Source: Eubacteriaceae bacterium (GTDB lineage Bacteria; Bacillota; Clostridia; Lachnospirales; Lachnospiraceae). From it: a stretch of DNA of 64,000 bases. Below are positions 1 to 8,774 of the stretch, one piece after another. The notes under the pieces were generated by a model. That model had not been told where the DNA came from, ran no database searches, and saw nothing but the letters and a program-made list of their open reading frames with translations. The number at the start of each line of letters is the position of its first letter. Positions within the stretch are counted from its first letter, which is position 1. Both the position numbers and the translations under genes were made by a program. Location of the stretch: the NCBI GenBank assembly GCA_902363805.1, contig CABJBF010000004.1, positions 215,216-279,215 on the forward strand. The letters run 5' to 3'.

Positions 1-561
1 ATGGGAGATGGAATAACACTTACATATATTTCATCTTTTGTTGCAGTAATGTTACAGGTTAGTGCATTGGCTACGATTTCATATGATAATTATCAGCATG
101 GAAACACTTTTTTAATGACATTACCGTTAAGAAGAAAAGATTATGTGATAGAAAAATATATTTTTTGCAGCATTATTGCATTTGTTGGAATAATTTTTTC
201 TTTAATCCTGGGTTTATTAGTTAAGATGAGAACAAATAATATGAAAATAGAAATAGCTGTCGGAATAGTTATTGCATTAGTATTTTTAATTTATTCGTTT
301 ATAGCAATTCCTCTGGAATTAAAGTTTGGAAATGAAGTAGGAAGGACAATACCATTTATTATAGGAGCGGTAATATTTTTAATTGCACAGATTTTAATAC
401 AGGTTAATGATAGTTTATTTGATTCAATTATGAATTGGTTAAATAAATTAGAAAATATAAGTGATATAACAGCTTTAATGATTGCGATTGCAGCATTTGT
501 GATTGCATTAACAATAACGATTCCAATTAGTATAAAAATCATTAATAAGAAAGAATTTTAA
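1..561 (+). CDS. ABC-2 type transporter permease, 5'-truncated
   Basis: The visible 186 residues are a very hydrophobic protein with about five predicted membrane spans and a charged cytoplasmic segment (LPLRRKDYVIEKY) that is typical of small ABC-2 permeases of the ABC2_membrane_5 type. These pair with a separate ATPase to export peptides or respond to cell-envelope stress. Family members usually begin with a basic cytoplasmic stretch followed by a first membrane span. Here the frame is open to base 1 and no ribosome-binding site is visible, so the methionine at base 1 is probably internal and the real start lies outside the window. The partner ATPase would be expected upstream. The family call is moderately secure; the substrate is unknown. 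Confidence 0.7.
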   Translation: MGDGITLTYISSFVAVMLQVSALATISYDNYQHGNTFLMTLPLRRKDYVIEKYIFCSIIAFVGIIFSLILGLLVKMRTNNMKIEIAVGIVIALVFLIYSFIAIPLELKFGNEVGRTIPFIIGAVIFLIAQILIQVNDSLFDSIMNWLNKLENISDITALMIAIAAFVIALTITIPISIKIINKKEF

Positions 562-581
562 AAAAATATAAAATCAAACGG

Positions 582-610
582 TTGAAATTTATTTTATTAA
601 GTGATACTAT
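582..610 (+). promoter_or_regulatory. Promoter of the alaA T-box transcript
   Basis: TTGAAA at 582-587 and TACTAT at 605-610 are separated by 17 bp. This places a start near 617, just upstream of the T-box leader. A TATACT two bases further on is an alternative -10 but gives a longer spacer. Found by motif only. Confidence 0.5.
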
Positions 611-630
611 ACTAAAAGATTAGATTAATA

Positions 631-893
631 AAGGCTGTGAAGGAGAGGAGTAACTTTCGGAGAGTTTATAGAGAGAAGATGGTAGCTGGAAATCTTCAAT
701 GAACCGTTAGTGAAGCAGTTCCGGAGCTTTGAACCCAACGGCATTATTGCTTAGTAGGCTTCAACGGGTTCTCCCGTTACAGAGAGATGATGTGGATGTG
801 CATCAGCAGAGTGCAGAATAATAAGTTCTGAATATTAGGTGGTAACACGGAGTAATTCGCCCTAAACGTTTAACAACGTTTAGGGCTTTTTTT
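631..893 (+). promoter_or_regulatory. T-box riboswitch leader of alaA, candidate Phe specifier
   Basis: The leader carries the ordered marks of a T-box: AGTA of the specifier-loop S-turn at 649-652, an AGAGAGAAG...GCTGG distal Stem I block at about 671-689, GAA at 712-714, the T-box AGGTGGTAACACGG around 837-850 and an intrinsic terminator at 859-893. The UGGN residue is U (TGGT, 840-843), which would pair with a tRNA carrying discriminator A. Aligned with the thrS T-box in this same window (GAA plus four bases, then ACC), the specifier triplet here is TTC (719-721), a phenylalanine codon. Uncharged tRNA would stabilise the antiterminator and let the aminotransferase be transcribed. The class assignment is firm; the specifier is an inference from spacing, and a GCA (Ala) directly after GAA is the alternative. 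Confidence 0.9.
859..893 (+). terminator. Intrinsic terminator of the alaA T-box
   Basis: GCCCTAAACGTT and AACGTTTAGGGC form a perfect 12-bp stem around a TAAC loop, followed by a run of T. It overlaps the 3' part of the T-box antiterminator region, as required for attenuation. Confidence 0.9.
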
Positions 894-968
894 ATGCATG
901 ACAAATTCATATTTATGAAAGTCCGTTTTAAAAGAAAACGAAATTTTGATTATCAGGAGGTAAATGAA

Positions 969-2186
969 ATGAGAACATTTGAGAAATCATCAAAATTAGA
1001 TTGTGTATGTTATGATATTAGAGGACCAATTATGGACGAAGCCCAGAGAATGAGTGAACAGGGAATTGATATTTTAAAATTAAATATTGGAAATCCTGCA
1101 CCATTTGGATTTAAGGCACCAAAAGAAATAGAAGAAGCAATTGGAAATAATGCTGCAATTACAGAGGGATATTCAGATTCAAAGGGACTTGTATCAGCAA
1201 GGGAAGCAATCCTTAAATATTGTCAAAGTAAGAATATGCCTAATGTAACAATTGATGATATTTATACAGGAAATGGTGTAAGCGAATTGATTACAATGTC
1301 AATGAATGGATTATTAAATTATGGAGATGAAGTTTTAGTGCCAATGCCTGATTATCCATTGTGGACTGCATCAGTTACTTTAGCAGGTGGTAAAGCAGTT
1401 CATTACAGATGTGATGACAAGCAAAACTGGTATCCTGACATTAAAGACATGGAAAGTAAAATCACTCCGAAGACAAAGGCAATTGTTGTTATAAATCCAA
1501 ATAATCCAACAGGTGCATTATATCCGACAGAAATATTAGAGCAGATAGTTGATTTGGCAAGAAAACATGAATTAATATTATTTGCTGATGAAATATATGA
1601 TAGACTTGTTATGGATGGAAAAGAGCATATAGCTCTTTCGTCATTGGCACCTGATTTATTAACTGTAAGTTTTAACGGATTATCCAAATCACATTTAATA
1701 GCAGGTTACAGATGTGGATGGATGGTCCTTTGTGGAGAAAAGAAACATGCAAAAGGCTACATAGAAGGAATTAAATTACTTTCAGCTATGCGTTTATGTT
1801 CAAATGTTCCTGCACAGTCATTAATTCCGGTAGCACTTGATAATTTGGAAAGCACAAAAGAATTACTTGTTCCGGGTGGAAGAATTTATGAACAGAGAGA
1901 AGTGATTTATAATGCTTTAAATGAAATAGATGGGCTTTCAGTAGTAAAACCTACAGCAGCATTTTATATGTTCCCTAAGCTTGATATTAAGAAATTTGGT
2001 ATTATAGATGATGAAAAATTTGTTCTTGATTTCCTCAAGGAAAAACATATTTTATTTACTCATGGTGGAGGATTCCATTGGGATCAACCGGATCATTTTA
2101 GAGTTGTATTTTTACCTGAAGTGTCTGTTTTATCGACAGCAGCAGACAGACTCAATGACTTCTTAAGCACATATCATCAGAATTAA
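969..2186 (+). CDS. alaA: AlaA-type pyridoxal-phosphate aminotransferase
   Basis: This is a 405-residue fold-type I aminotransferase that matches E. coli AlaA (glutamate-pyruvate transaminase) along its length, including EKSSKL..VCYDIRGP at the N-terminus, NIGNPAPFGF, the NPNNPTGA substrate loop, the DEIYD motif and the PLP lysine in GLSKSH at residue 240. The start is the ATG at 969 behind AGGAGG at 955-960, which gives exactly the AlaA length; an in-frame upstream ATG at 894 lies in the terminator tail and is rejected. The gene stands alone behind a T-box. If the leader senses tRNA-Phe, as its spacing suggests, the enzyme may act on phenylpyruvate as well as, or instead of, pyruvate. Family membership is certain; the substrate is not. 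Confidence 0.93.
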   Translation: MRTFEKSSKLDCVCYDIRGPIMDEAQRMSEQGIDILKLNIGNPAPFGFKAPKEIEEAIGNNAAITEGYSDSKGLVSAREAILKYCQSKNMPNVTIDDIYTGNGVSELITMSMNGLLNYGDEVLVPMPDYPLWTASVTLAGGKAVHYRCDDKQNWYPDIKDMESKITPKTKAIVVINPNNPTGALYPTEILEQIVDLARKHELILFADEIYDRLVMDGKEHIALSSLAPDLLTVSFNGLSKSHLIAGYRCGWMVLCGEKKHAKGYIEGIKLLSAMRLCSNVPAQSLIPVALDNLESTKELLVPGGRIYEQREVIYNALNEIDGLSVVKPTAAFYMFPKLDIKKFGIIDDEKFVLDFLKEKHILFTHGGGFHWDQPDHFRVVFLPEVSVLSTAADRLNDFLSTYHQN

Positions 2187-2225
2187 AGTATTATAATGAA
2201 TTAATTTGAATATCGTGGTAAAATG

Positions 2226-2268
2226 AGACTAGGAATGTTCTTTGACTTGAAAGAAACTTTCCTAGTCT
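2226..2268 (+). other. Perfect 10-bp inverted repeat between alaA and the flavin reductase
   Basis: AGACTAGGAA (2226-2235) and TTCCTAGTCT (2259-2268) would form a stable stem with a 23-nt loop. No T-run follows on either strand, so it is not a typical terminator. It could be a weak terminator, an mRNA-stabilising hairpin or an operator. Confidence 0.5.
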
Positions 2269-2324
2269 TAAATATGCAGTAAAAAAGTCTGCATAAAAAG
2301 AAATATATAACGGAGGTTGCTAAA

Positions 2325-2837
2325 ATGAGTAATTTTAAAGAGATTACACCGGAAGAATATAAAGGAAACGTATTTAATGATATAGGAAAAAAATGGATGC
2401 TTATAACAGCTGCTAAGGATGGAAAAGTTAATACAATGACTGCTTCATGGGGCAATATGGGAGTTATGTGGGGAAAAGATATTGTATCAGTGTTTATAAG
2501 ACAGACAAGATTTACAAAAGAGTTTGTTGATAATGCAGACTGCTTTTCAATTTCATTCCTTGACCATGAAAAGTATGCAAAGGAACTTAGTTATTTAGGA
2601 ACAGTATCAGGAAGAGATGAAGATAAAATAAATAAAGCAAATCTTCATGTAGAATTTAGCGGAGATGTTCCTTATATAGAAGAAGCAGATGATGTTATGA
2701 TTTGTAAAAAGATGTTTAGACAGACTATGGAACCGGACGCTTTTATTGATAAAGAAGCATTAGAAAAATGGTATAGCGATAAGAATTATCATGACATGTA
2801 TATGGCATCAATAGAACATATATTAGAAAAAAAATAA
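2325..2837 (+). CDS. Flavin reductase-like FMN-binding protein
   Basis: This 170-residue protein has the split-barrel flavin reductase fold: a VNTMTASWGNMGVMWGKDI strand-loop region that binds FMN, then VFIRQTRFTKEFVDN and the SISFLDHEKYAKELSYLGTVSGRDEDKI region characteristic of the family. Such proteins in anaerobes bind FMN and probably reduce it or pass electrons to a partner; the physiological partner is unknown. The start at 2325 follows a CGGAGG-type site about 10 bases upstream. It stands between alaA and the alarmone synthetase on the same strand with no overlap, so co-transcription is possible but not shown. The fold is well supported; the exact role is open. Confidence 0.85.
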   Translation: MSNFKEITPEEYKGNVFNDIGKKWMLITAAKDGKVNTMTASWGNMGVMWGKDIVSVFIRQTRFTKEFVDNADCFSISFLDHEKYAKELSYLGTVSGRDEDKINKANLHVEFSGDVPYIEEADDVMICKKMFRQTMEPDAFIDKEALEKWYSDKNYHDMYMASIEHILEKK

Positions 2838-2882
2838 TAAATGCAGGGTATTTTGTACCACATGCAAAAGAAAGGATAAGTA

Positions 2883-3581
2883 TTGAAAGTAGGGCATATT
2901 AGAGATTATTTCATCCGTGGAATACTAAAAACTGACACATTTCAGAAAGTGCATGAAAATATAATGCCAATGAATGAATTAATGGCATATTACAGATGTG
3001 CTATTATGGAGGTAGAAACTAAGTTTAAAGTACTGAATGAAGAATTTTCACTTCAGTATGACAGAAATCCAATTGAAACTATTAAATCAAGATTAAAATC
3101 AGCAGATGGTATTGTTGAAAAATTGAACAAAAAGAATTTACCATTTACTGTTGAGGCAATAGAAGAATATATTAAAGATGTAGCAGGTGTAAGAGTTATC
3201 TGTTCATTTGAAGAAGATATATATCTTTTAGCAGACTGCTTATTAAAGCAGGATGATATAGTTTTATTAGAGATGAAAGATTATTTCAAAAATCCTAAGG
3301 AAAATGGATATAGAAGTTTACATTTAATTGTAGAAGTACCGATTTTCCTAAAAGAGGGAAAGAAGTATATGAAGGTCGAAGTTCAGCTTAGAACTATCGC
3401 AATGGATTTTTGGGCTACGCTTGAACACAAACTAAGATATAAAAAGAACATAAAACCGGAAATACTAGAAGAATTATCACAGGAATTATATGACTGTGCA
3501 GAAATGACAGCAAAGCTGGATGCTAAGATGTCATTGATTAAGAACAGACTTTCACAGGAAAACGGAGAAGAAATCAGATGA
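2883..3581 (+). CDS. Small alarmone synthetase, RelQ/SasB type
   Basis: A 232-residue GTP pyrophosphokinase with only the RelA/SpoT synthetase domain and no hydrolase, TGS or ACT domain. Seen are [15 protein letters not shown] (RXKD-like region), the DVAGVRVIC strand, [14 protein letters not shown] and the [18 protein letters not shown] motif of the catalytic core. It makes (p)ppGpp from GTP or GDP and ATP in the cytoplasm. The proposed start is TTG at 2883 behind AAAGGA; the first forty residues exceed the Bacillus homologue (211 residues), so the ATG at 2967 ([10 protein letters not shown]) is an alternative start. It overlaps the following xth-type gene by four bases (ATGA), so the two are translationally coupled. 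The family is certain. Confidence 0.9.
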   Translation: MKVGHIRDYFIRGILKTDTFQKVHENIMPMNELMAYYRCAIMEVETKFKVLNEEFSLQYDRNPIETIKSRLKSADGIVEKLNKKNLPFTVEAIEEYIKDVAGVRVICSFEEDIYLLADCLLKQDDIVLLEMKDYFKNPKENGYRSLHLIVEVPIFLKEGKKYMKVEVQLRTIAMDFWATLEHKLRYKKNIKPEILEELSQELYDCAEMTAKLDAKMSLIKNRLSQENGEEIR

Positions 3582-4336
3582 AAAAACTAATATCATGGAA
3601 TGTAAACGGATTAAGAGCCTGTCTTGGAAAGAATTTTATGGAATTTTTTGATTATGTAGATGCAGATATATTTTGTTTACAGGAAACAAAGATTCAGGAA
3701 GGACAGGTAGACTGGAATAAAGAAGGATATTATGCATATTGGAATTATGCAGAAAAGAAAGGATATTCAGGAACAGCAATCTTTTCAAAAGAAAAGCCTT
3801 TAAACGTTACTTATGGCATAGGCATTGAAGAACATGATAAAGAAGGAAGAGTAATTACATTAGAATTTGATAATTACTATATGGTTACAGTGTATACTCC
3901 AAATTCCCAAAATGGTCTTGCAAGACTTGAATATCGTATGAAATGGGAAGATGATTTTAGAAATTATCTTTTAAATTTAAAGAAAAGTAAGCCTGTTATA
4001 GTAACAGGAGATATGAATGTTGCACATAAAGAGATAGACCTTAAAAATCCTAAAACAAACAGAAAGAATGCAGGATTTACTGATGAAGAGAGACAGAAAA
4101 TGACGGAACTTTTAGAGGTAGGATTTATAGATACATTCAGATATTTTTATCCTGATACAGAAGGAATATATTCATGGTGGTCATATAGGTTTAAGGCAAG
4201 AGAAAAGAATGCAGGATGGCGTATAGATTATTTCCTTGTATCTGATGATTTAAAAGATAAATTAATTGATGCACATATTCATACTGAAATAATGGGCTCA
4301 GATCATTGCCCTGTTGAGTTAACAGTAGAGTTATAA
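3578..4336 (+). CDS. exoA: Exodeoxyribonuclease III (AP endonuclease)
   Basis: This 252-residue protein belongs to the exonuclease III / AP endonuclease family and has the length of Bacillus ExoA. The metal and catalytic motifs are present: SWNVNGLRA at the N-terminus, LQETK, the [11 protein letters not shown] motif, [18 protein letters not shown] and GSDHCPVEL at the C-terminus. It cleaves DNA at abasic sites and removes 3' blocking groups during base excision repair. It overlaps the relQ-like gene by four bases and ends just before a strong terminator, so the two form a short operon linking stress nucleotide synthesis and DNA repair only by position. There are no irregularities in the core motifs. 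Confidence 0.95.
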   Translation: MKKLISWNVNGLRACLGKNFMEFFDYVDADIFCLQETKIQEGQVDWNKEGYYAYWNYAEKKGYSGTAIFSKEKPLNVTYGIGIEEHDKEGRVITLEFDNYYMVTVYTPNSQNGLARLEYRMKWEDDFRNYLLNLKKSKPVIVTGDMNVAHKEIDLKNPKTNRKNAGFTDEERQKMTELLEVGFIDTFRYFYPDTEGIYSWWSYRFKAREKNAGWRIDYFLVSDDLKDKLIDAHIHTEIMGSDHCPVELTVEL

Positions 4337-4338
4337 AA

Positions 4339-4386
4339 TAAAGGTTACAGATTATCATCTATAGTGATTAGTCTGTAACCTTTTTT
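4339..4386. terminator. Terminator shared by convergent exoA and the ABC module
   Basis: AAAGGTTACAGA and TCTGTAACCTTT form a 12-bp stem with a 22-nt loop. A T-run follows on the plus strand, and TTTATTTT follows on the minus strand. It lies between convergent genes and probably works in both directions. Confidence 0.85.
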
Positions 4387-4400
4387 AATAATAAGTTTAA

Positions 4401-5834
4401 TTAAACATTTCTTCTTGTAAATGCATCATGTGCAATAAACAGGAATAAGAAAATGTGTATTGCAATAACGCTAACTGAAAAAATAGGCGTCATACCAAAG
4501 AATGTAAATGAATTTTCAACAATGTTTGAGAATGACATATTTGCAAATATCGTGTAACGTACAAAGTCTAATGATAACATTTGTGCAATTGAAACAGCCA
4601 TATCTGAACCTAAGTAAATCATGATTGGAATTGCAATTGCTATAGCTGAATTCCTAAATAATGCTGATAACATAAATGCTATGATGGCAGTAATCATTAT
4701 TGCTCCAAATGTCATGAAGAAATTAGAGAGGATATGTAATAATCCTGAACTTGCAATAATGCTTCCGTTTTTAACTATTAACAGAGGTGTAGATAATTCT
4801 CCCGTACCAAACAAGATAATAGTGAGTAAAACAGATAATACATATGATAATAATGTTAAAACAAATCCATATGTTAAAAATGTAATAAATTTGCTCCAAA
4901 AGATTTTGTATCTTTTCACAGGTGTTATAAGTAAGAATTTAATTGTTCCATTAGAAAATTCAGATGAAACAGTGGTTCCGGCTAAAATAATCAAAATAAG
5001 AGCAATAATAATTGTAGCATTAATACATCTTTTTAAAGATAAAAATGCATTGCCTGTGTATATATATGGTTCATATGATGACATCTGAGAATCAGGGTTT
5101 TTATAAATAACTGAATCAGTATTATTTTCTAACTGATATTTTGCTATCAGATAATTTGATTCAGTAGTATTAAATTCTGTTTCGTCATATGAAGCACCAC
5201 TTTCTTTTGTTGAAAGTAAATCGGAATAGCTTATATCATATTGTGAAAAATTAGATATAAGACTGTATTTTTGAGTGTTTGAATCAGGATCTATATCATT
5301 TTTTAAATAGTTTTCATAAGTATCTTTTAATAATTTAGCACCGTCTTTTGTATGACCATCGTTGTTAATTGAATCGGCAGTTAACTGAATATAACTTTTC
5401 CAATCATTATCTTTAAGTGAAGAAACAATTGTATCACATAATTTTTGATAATGTTCACGGTCTTCATTTGAGTTGACTAAATCAGATGAACCATCTTTAT
5501 CAAATGAATTAATTGAACTTAAATATGAATAGTAATCGCTTAAAGCATTTGATTCCCAACGTGAATTGTCATATATATCTTGCATTGTATAATCAAGAGA
5601 TTTAGCAAGTTTTAATTCTTCTATATACGCATCGTCTCTATATTCATCAGTTTCAGTAGTTGCATATTGTAATTCCTGATCAATAGAAGAGTAATAAATA
5701 TCATCGTTATTATTACAGGAAAATTTTGTAAAAACTGAAATGCCAATTATAAATAATACAATGGCTGCAAGAAAGAAATAAGTGCTTTTTTTATGAAATA
5801 ATTTTGAATATTCGTTTTTGATTAAATTAAGCAA
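4401..5834 (-). CDS. ABC-2 transporter permease with a large external domain
   Basis: The 477-residue product starts with a basic stretch (KNEYSKLFHKKS) and one membrane span at about residues 17-37, followed by some 235 polar, Asp/Ser/Tyr-rich residues that should lie outside the membrane. Five or more spans follow from about residue 275, including AGTTVSSEFSNGTIKFLLITPVKR, a cytoplasmic loop typical of ABC-2 permeases. It would form the channel for the ATPase encoded just upstream; the two genes overlap by eight bases and are surely co-translated. The long external insert is unusual for small export permeases and may bind substrate or the anchored protein encoded first in the operon. The substrate is unknown. 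Confidence 0.85.
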   Translation of the reverse strand: MLNLIKNEYSKLFHKKSTYFFLAAIVLFIIGISVFTKFSCNNNDDIYYSSIDQELQYATTETDEYRDDAYIEELKLAKSLDYTMQDIYDNSRWESNALSDYYSYLSSINSFDKDGSSDLVNSNEDREHYQKLCDTIVSSLKDNDWKSYIQLTADSINNDGHTKDGAKLLKDTYENYLKNDIDPDSNTQKYSLISNFSQYDISYSDLLSTKESGASYDETEFNTTESNYLIAKYQLENNTDSVIYKNPDSQMSSYEPYIYTGNAFLSLKRCINATIIIALILIILAGTTVSSEFSNGTIKFLLITPVKRYKIFWSKFITFLTYGFVLTLLSYVLSVLLTIILFGTGELSTPLLIVKNGSIIASSGLLHILSNFFMTFGAIMITAIIAFMLSALFRNSAIAIAIPIMIYLGSDMAVSIAQMLSLDFVRYTIFANMSFSNIVENSFTFFGMTPIFSVSVIAIHIFLFLFIAHDAFTRRNV

Positions 5835-6780
5835 TTTGGTTACCTCCTTTTACGTTAGTTATTTCCATAAAGGCATCTTCAAGTTTCTGGTTTTCAATAG
5901 GAATAATGGCGTAAATGCTGATTTTGTTTTTAACAAGTAAATCTGTAATTGTAGAAACAATGTCTTTAGATGAATCCCTGTTAATCTTTAATTCAAATGT
6001 AGTATCGCCTGTTATTGAATTTACAATATCAGGGTTATAGTCTGTAATGATAGTAATAGCAGAATTACTGTCTGATACTTCAAAGTTGTAAGTTACATCC
6101 TGACCTGATACAATATGAAGCATATTTTCCATCGTATCAACACTTAAAATATTTCCGTTTGACAAAATAGCTACTCTGTCGCACATTAATTCCATTTCGC
6201 TCATAAGATGACTTGATACTAAAACACAAACATCTTCTTTGTGAGCCATGTTTGTTAAAATATCACGTAACTGTTTAATTCCTGCAGGGTCAAGACCGTT
6301 GGTAGGCTCATCTAAAATTAACACTTTAGGATTGTGCAATAATGTAATAGCAAGTCCTAAACGCTGTCTCATACCTAGAGAATATTTGCCTACTTTTTCA
6401 TTTATACGATTTGATAAACCGACAAGCTCAATTACTTCGTTAACTCTTTCAATAGTTACTGACTTGTGTAAACGTGCATATTGTAAAATATTTTGCTTAC
6501 CGGTCATATATTTATAAAATTCAGGATTTTCAACGATAGCTCCGATATTTTCCATGGCAGCTTCAAAGTCATGCTCAAGACTTTTTCCGTTGATTAAAAT
6601 TTCACCATCATCTATATTGAGCAAACCTGTAATCATTTTAATTAAAGTTGTTTTACCGGCTCCGTTTGGACCAAGAAGGCCGAATACTTCACCTGTTTTT
6701 GTTTCAAATGATATTTTGTTTAAAACAGTTCTGGAACCAAATCTTTTTTCTATATTCTTAATTTCCAATGCTGTACTCAT
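5827..6780 (-). CDS. ABC transporter ATP-binding protein, BcrA-like
   Basis: A 317-residue cytoplasmic ATPase with Walker A GPNGAGKT (residues 37-44), the signature SLGMRQR at about 134-140, Walker B LILDEP at 154-159 and the switch histidine in VLVSSHLMS. The C-terminal hundred residues are the extra domain common in CcmA/BcrA-type peptide or bacitracin exporters. The start is the ATG at 6780-6778, which has AAGGAGG eight bases upstream; a longer reading from 6828 lacks a ribosome-binding site and runs into the preceding gene. It is the second gene of a three-gene minus-strand operon, one base after the stop of the anchored protein and overlapping the permease. Confidence 0.92.
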   Translation of the reverse strand: MSTALEIKNIEKRFGSRTVLNKISFETKTGEVFGLLGPNGAGKTTLIKMITGLLNIDDGEILINGKSLEHDFEAAMENIGAIVENPEFYKYMTGKQNILQYARLHKSVTIERVNEVIELVGLSNRINEKVGKYSLGMRQRLGLAITLLHNPKVLILDEPTNGLDPAGIKQLRDILTNMAHKEDVCVLVSSHLMSEMELMCDRVAILSNGNILSVDTMENMLHIVSGQDVTYNFEVSDSNSAITIITDYNPDIVNSITGDTTFELKINRDSSKDIVSTITDLLVKNKISIYAIIPIENQKLEDAFMEITNVKGGNQIA

Positions 6781-6781
6781 G

Positions 6782-7453
6782 TTAATCCTCCTTATCGTCA
6801 AGTTTTGTGCAGTTTGAGTCTGTAACATAACTGTCCCAGGTACTTATTTTCCATTTGCCTGATTCATAAGTGTAGTAAATAGTACCTTCGCAAGTGCAGT
6901 TTACTTTATAATAATCATTAGTTGAGGCGTTGTTGGAATCTTGTGAATCTTCAGAACCATCATCGTAATAATCATTATTGTAATCGCTAAGTGTACAAAT
7001 AGTACCCGGTGTAAATACTGTAGATGTTTCTTTTCCAACGATATCTACTGTGTATTTTATATTTGCACTGGCAATTTTAGGACCGGCTTTTGAAATCTTA
7101 ACTGACTGAACTGAACCTGATGCATCTTTTATATCAAATAAAGAATTGTCAGCGTCAAGAGTGGAATCTAAAGTTGCTTTCATGCCTGAGATAGTAGAAC
7201 CACTTGATGAATAATGTTTATCTGTCCAATAATTATTTAACATGTCTGTAATAAGTTCGCGATGTTTATTTAAATCAACTGATTCAGAGTTTGTTTTTAA
7301 AACATCGTTTATATAATTTTCAGTTGTTTGTCTAATAGTATCTTTTTGAGTTGAGAATGTTATGTAATCGACAGAAACATAGATTACAAGAATAACAAGA
7401 CAAATAGCAGACAATATAATTCCACGATTTGTCTTCTTTAAAAATTTCTTCAT
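6782..7453 (-). CDS. Membrane-anchored extracytoplasmic protein of the ABC operon
   Basis: This 223-residue protein has one membrane span at about residues 12-30 preceded by KKFLKKTNR, so most of it should face outward. The outer part starts with a helical stretch (TTENYINDVLKTNSE..NKHRELITDMLNNYW), then a beta-rich region with KYTVDIVGK and a Tyr/Asp/Ser-rich low-complexity segment (DYNNDYYDDGSEDSQD), ending with KWKISTWDSY. I do not recognise a family. The start follows GGAGGTT. Its stop lies one base before the ATPase start, so the three genes are an operon. A role as a substrate-binding or accessory subunit of the transporter is an inference from position only. Confidence 0.7.
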   Translation of the reverse strand: MKKFLKKTNRGIILSAICLVILVIYVSVDYITFSTQKDTIRQTTENYINDVLKTNSESVDLNKHRELITDMLNNYWTDKHYSSSGSTISGMKATLDSTLDADNSLFDIKDASGSVQSVKISKAGPKIASANIKYTVDIVGKETSTVFTPGTICTLSDYNNDYYDDGSEDSQDSNNASTNDYYKVNCTCEGTIYYTYESGKWKISTWDSYVTDSNCTKLDDKED

Positions 7454-7799
7454 AAAAAATAACCTCCAATTTGTTTTGTGAATTTATAATATCAAACTAA
7501 AAAATGTTTTTCATTTATAAAAAATTAAAATTGTCTTAAGATATGAGCATCAAAGTCAGGGAATATGACTTCGTCATTTATAAGTAACATATAATAACAA
7601 ATAATAAAAAATAATAAAAAATGATAGCGAATAATAAAATGTGTTTGAAAAAACATAAAAGTAATGTAAAATTAACTATATGAATGATAGGAAAGATTAA
7701 AAATATAGTTGGAAAAAGAAATTGTTTTATATATACTATTCCAACCAATATCAGTTAATCAAAGGTAGGAAACAATACATATTAAAAGGAGGAAAGTGA
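7454..7799 (+). promoter_or_regulatory. Divergent intergenic region with a promoter at 7709-7737
   Basis: This 346-bp, very AT-rich spacer separates the minus-strand ABC operon from the plus-strand oxidoreductase. TTGGAA (7709-7714) and TATACT (7732-7737) with a 17-bp gap make a good promoter for the oxidoreductase; TTGAAA/TAAAAT (7645-7650, 7667-7672, 16-bp gap) is a second candidate. A run of AATAATAAAAA-like repeats occupies about 7588-7640. I see no gene or RNA signature here. Confidence 0.5.
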
Positions 7800-8774
7800 A
7801 TGATAAATTTTGCAACGATAGGAACAAATTTTGTAGTTGATTGGTTTTTAGAGGCGGTAGAACAATGTGATAACTTATGCTATGTGGCAACATATTCAAG
7901 AGATAAGGAAAAAGGAGAAGCATTTAGCAAAAAGCATAATGGGAAAATGGTGTTTACGGATTTGAATAAGCTTGCTAAATGTGATGAAATTCATGCAGTA
8001 TATATTGCAAGCCCTAATAGCTTACATTATGAACAGGCTAAACTTTTGATTGAAAATGGAAAACATGTAATGATTGAAAAGACAATTACAAGCAATCAAA
8101 AAGAATTAGAAGAATTAATAAATTTGGCAATAAAGCATAATGTAGTAATAATGGAAGCAATGAGAAATGTAATTGACCCGGGATTTTTTGCTATAAAAGA
8201 AGCAATAGAACTTGTTAAGCCTGTTAGAAGAGTAAGCTTTCAATATTGTCAATATTCATCAAGATACGATAGATATAAGCAGGGAATATTTGAAAATGCA
8301 TTTCGTAAGGAATTTTCAAATGGAGCATTAACGGATATAGGTGTATATTGTGTGCATCCGCTTGTAAAATTATTTGGTATGCCACAGGAAATAATGGCAA
8401 TGGCACAAATATTACCTGATAGTATTGATGGACAGGGAACAATAATTGCAAAATATCCTGAAATGTTGGCAGAAGTATTGTATTCAAAGATAACAAATTC
8501 AAAGATACCTAGTCAGATTCAGGGAGAAAAAGGAGCAATTATTATTGAGGACATACCTAACCCGAGAAAAGTAAAAGTTATTTTTAACGATAATACGGAA
8601 AAGATAATTAAAGTGCCTGAATGTGAAAATAATCTTGTATTTGAAGCAAAAGAGTGGGCACGACTTATTGAAATTGGAAAATTTACAGACGAACATATTA
8701 AATATTCACATATGTGTGTTAAAGTTATGGATGAAGCAAGAAGGCAACAGGGGGTTGTATTTCCAGCAGATTAG
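7800..8774 (+). CDS. Gfo/Idh/MocA-family NAD(P)-dependent oxidoreductase
   Basis: A 324-residue two-domain dehydrogenase. The N-terminal Rossmann half runs INFATIGTNFVVDWFLEAVE, then VYIASPNSLHYEQAKLLIENGKHVMIEKTITSN, which contains the family hallmark EK(P/T) lysine. The C-terminal half carries EAMRNVIDPGF and FSNGALTDIGVYCVHPLVKLFG, matching the family's substrate-side motif with DIGVY. The nucleotide-binding loop is IGTNFV rather than the usual GxGxxG, which is common in this branch. Members oxidise or reduce sugar-derived substrates or inositols; the substrate here cannot be read. The start is behind AAAAGGAGG. It is a single gene ended by the terminator at 8861. Confidence 0.88.
   Translation: MINFATIGTNFVVDWFLEAVEQCDNLCYVATYSRDKEKGEAFSKKHNGKMVFTDLNKLAKCDEIHAVYIASPNSLHYEQAKLLIENGKHVMIEKTITSNQKELEELINLAIKHNVVIMEAMRNVIDPGFFAIKEAIELVKPVRRVSFQYCQYSSRYDRYKQGIFENAFRKEFSNGALTDIGVYCVHPLVKLFGMPQEIMAMAQILPDSIDGQGTIIAKYPEMLAEVLYSKITNSKIPSQIQGEKGAIIIEDIPNPRKVKVIFNDNTEKIIKVPECENNLVFEAKEWARLIEIGKFTDEHIKYSHMCVKVMDEARRQQGVVFPAD

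Noticed and set aside
894..968. A longer start for the AlaA-type aminotransferase at 894
   Set aside because: The first codons lie in the T-box terminator tail; the ATG at 969 has AGGAGG and gives the exact family length.
4621..5088. A 155-codon plus-strand frame within the ABC permease
   Set aside because: It is the antisense shadow of a hydrophobic minus-strand gene with overlapping operon signals.
7588..7640. AATAATAAAAA-rich tract as a possible CRISPR or repeat array
   Set aside because: The units are irregular and low-complexity, with no conserved repeat-spacer pattern; simple AT-rich spacer is enough.
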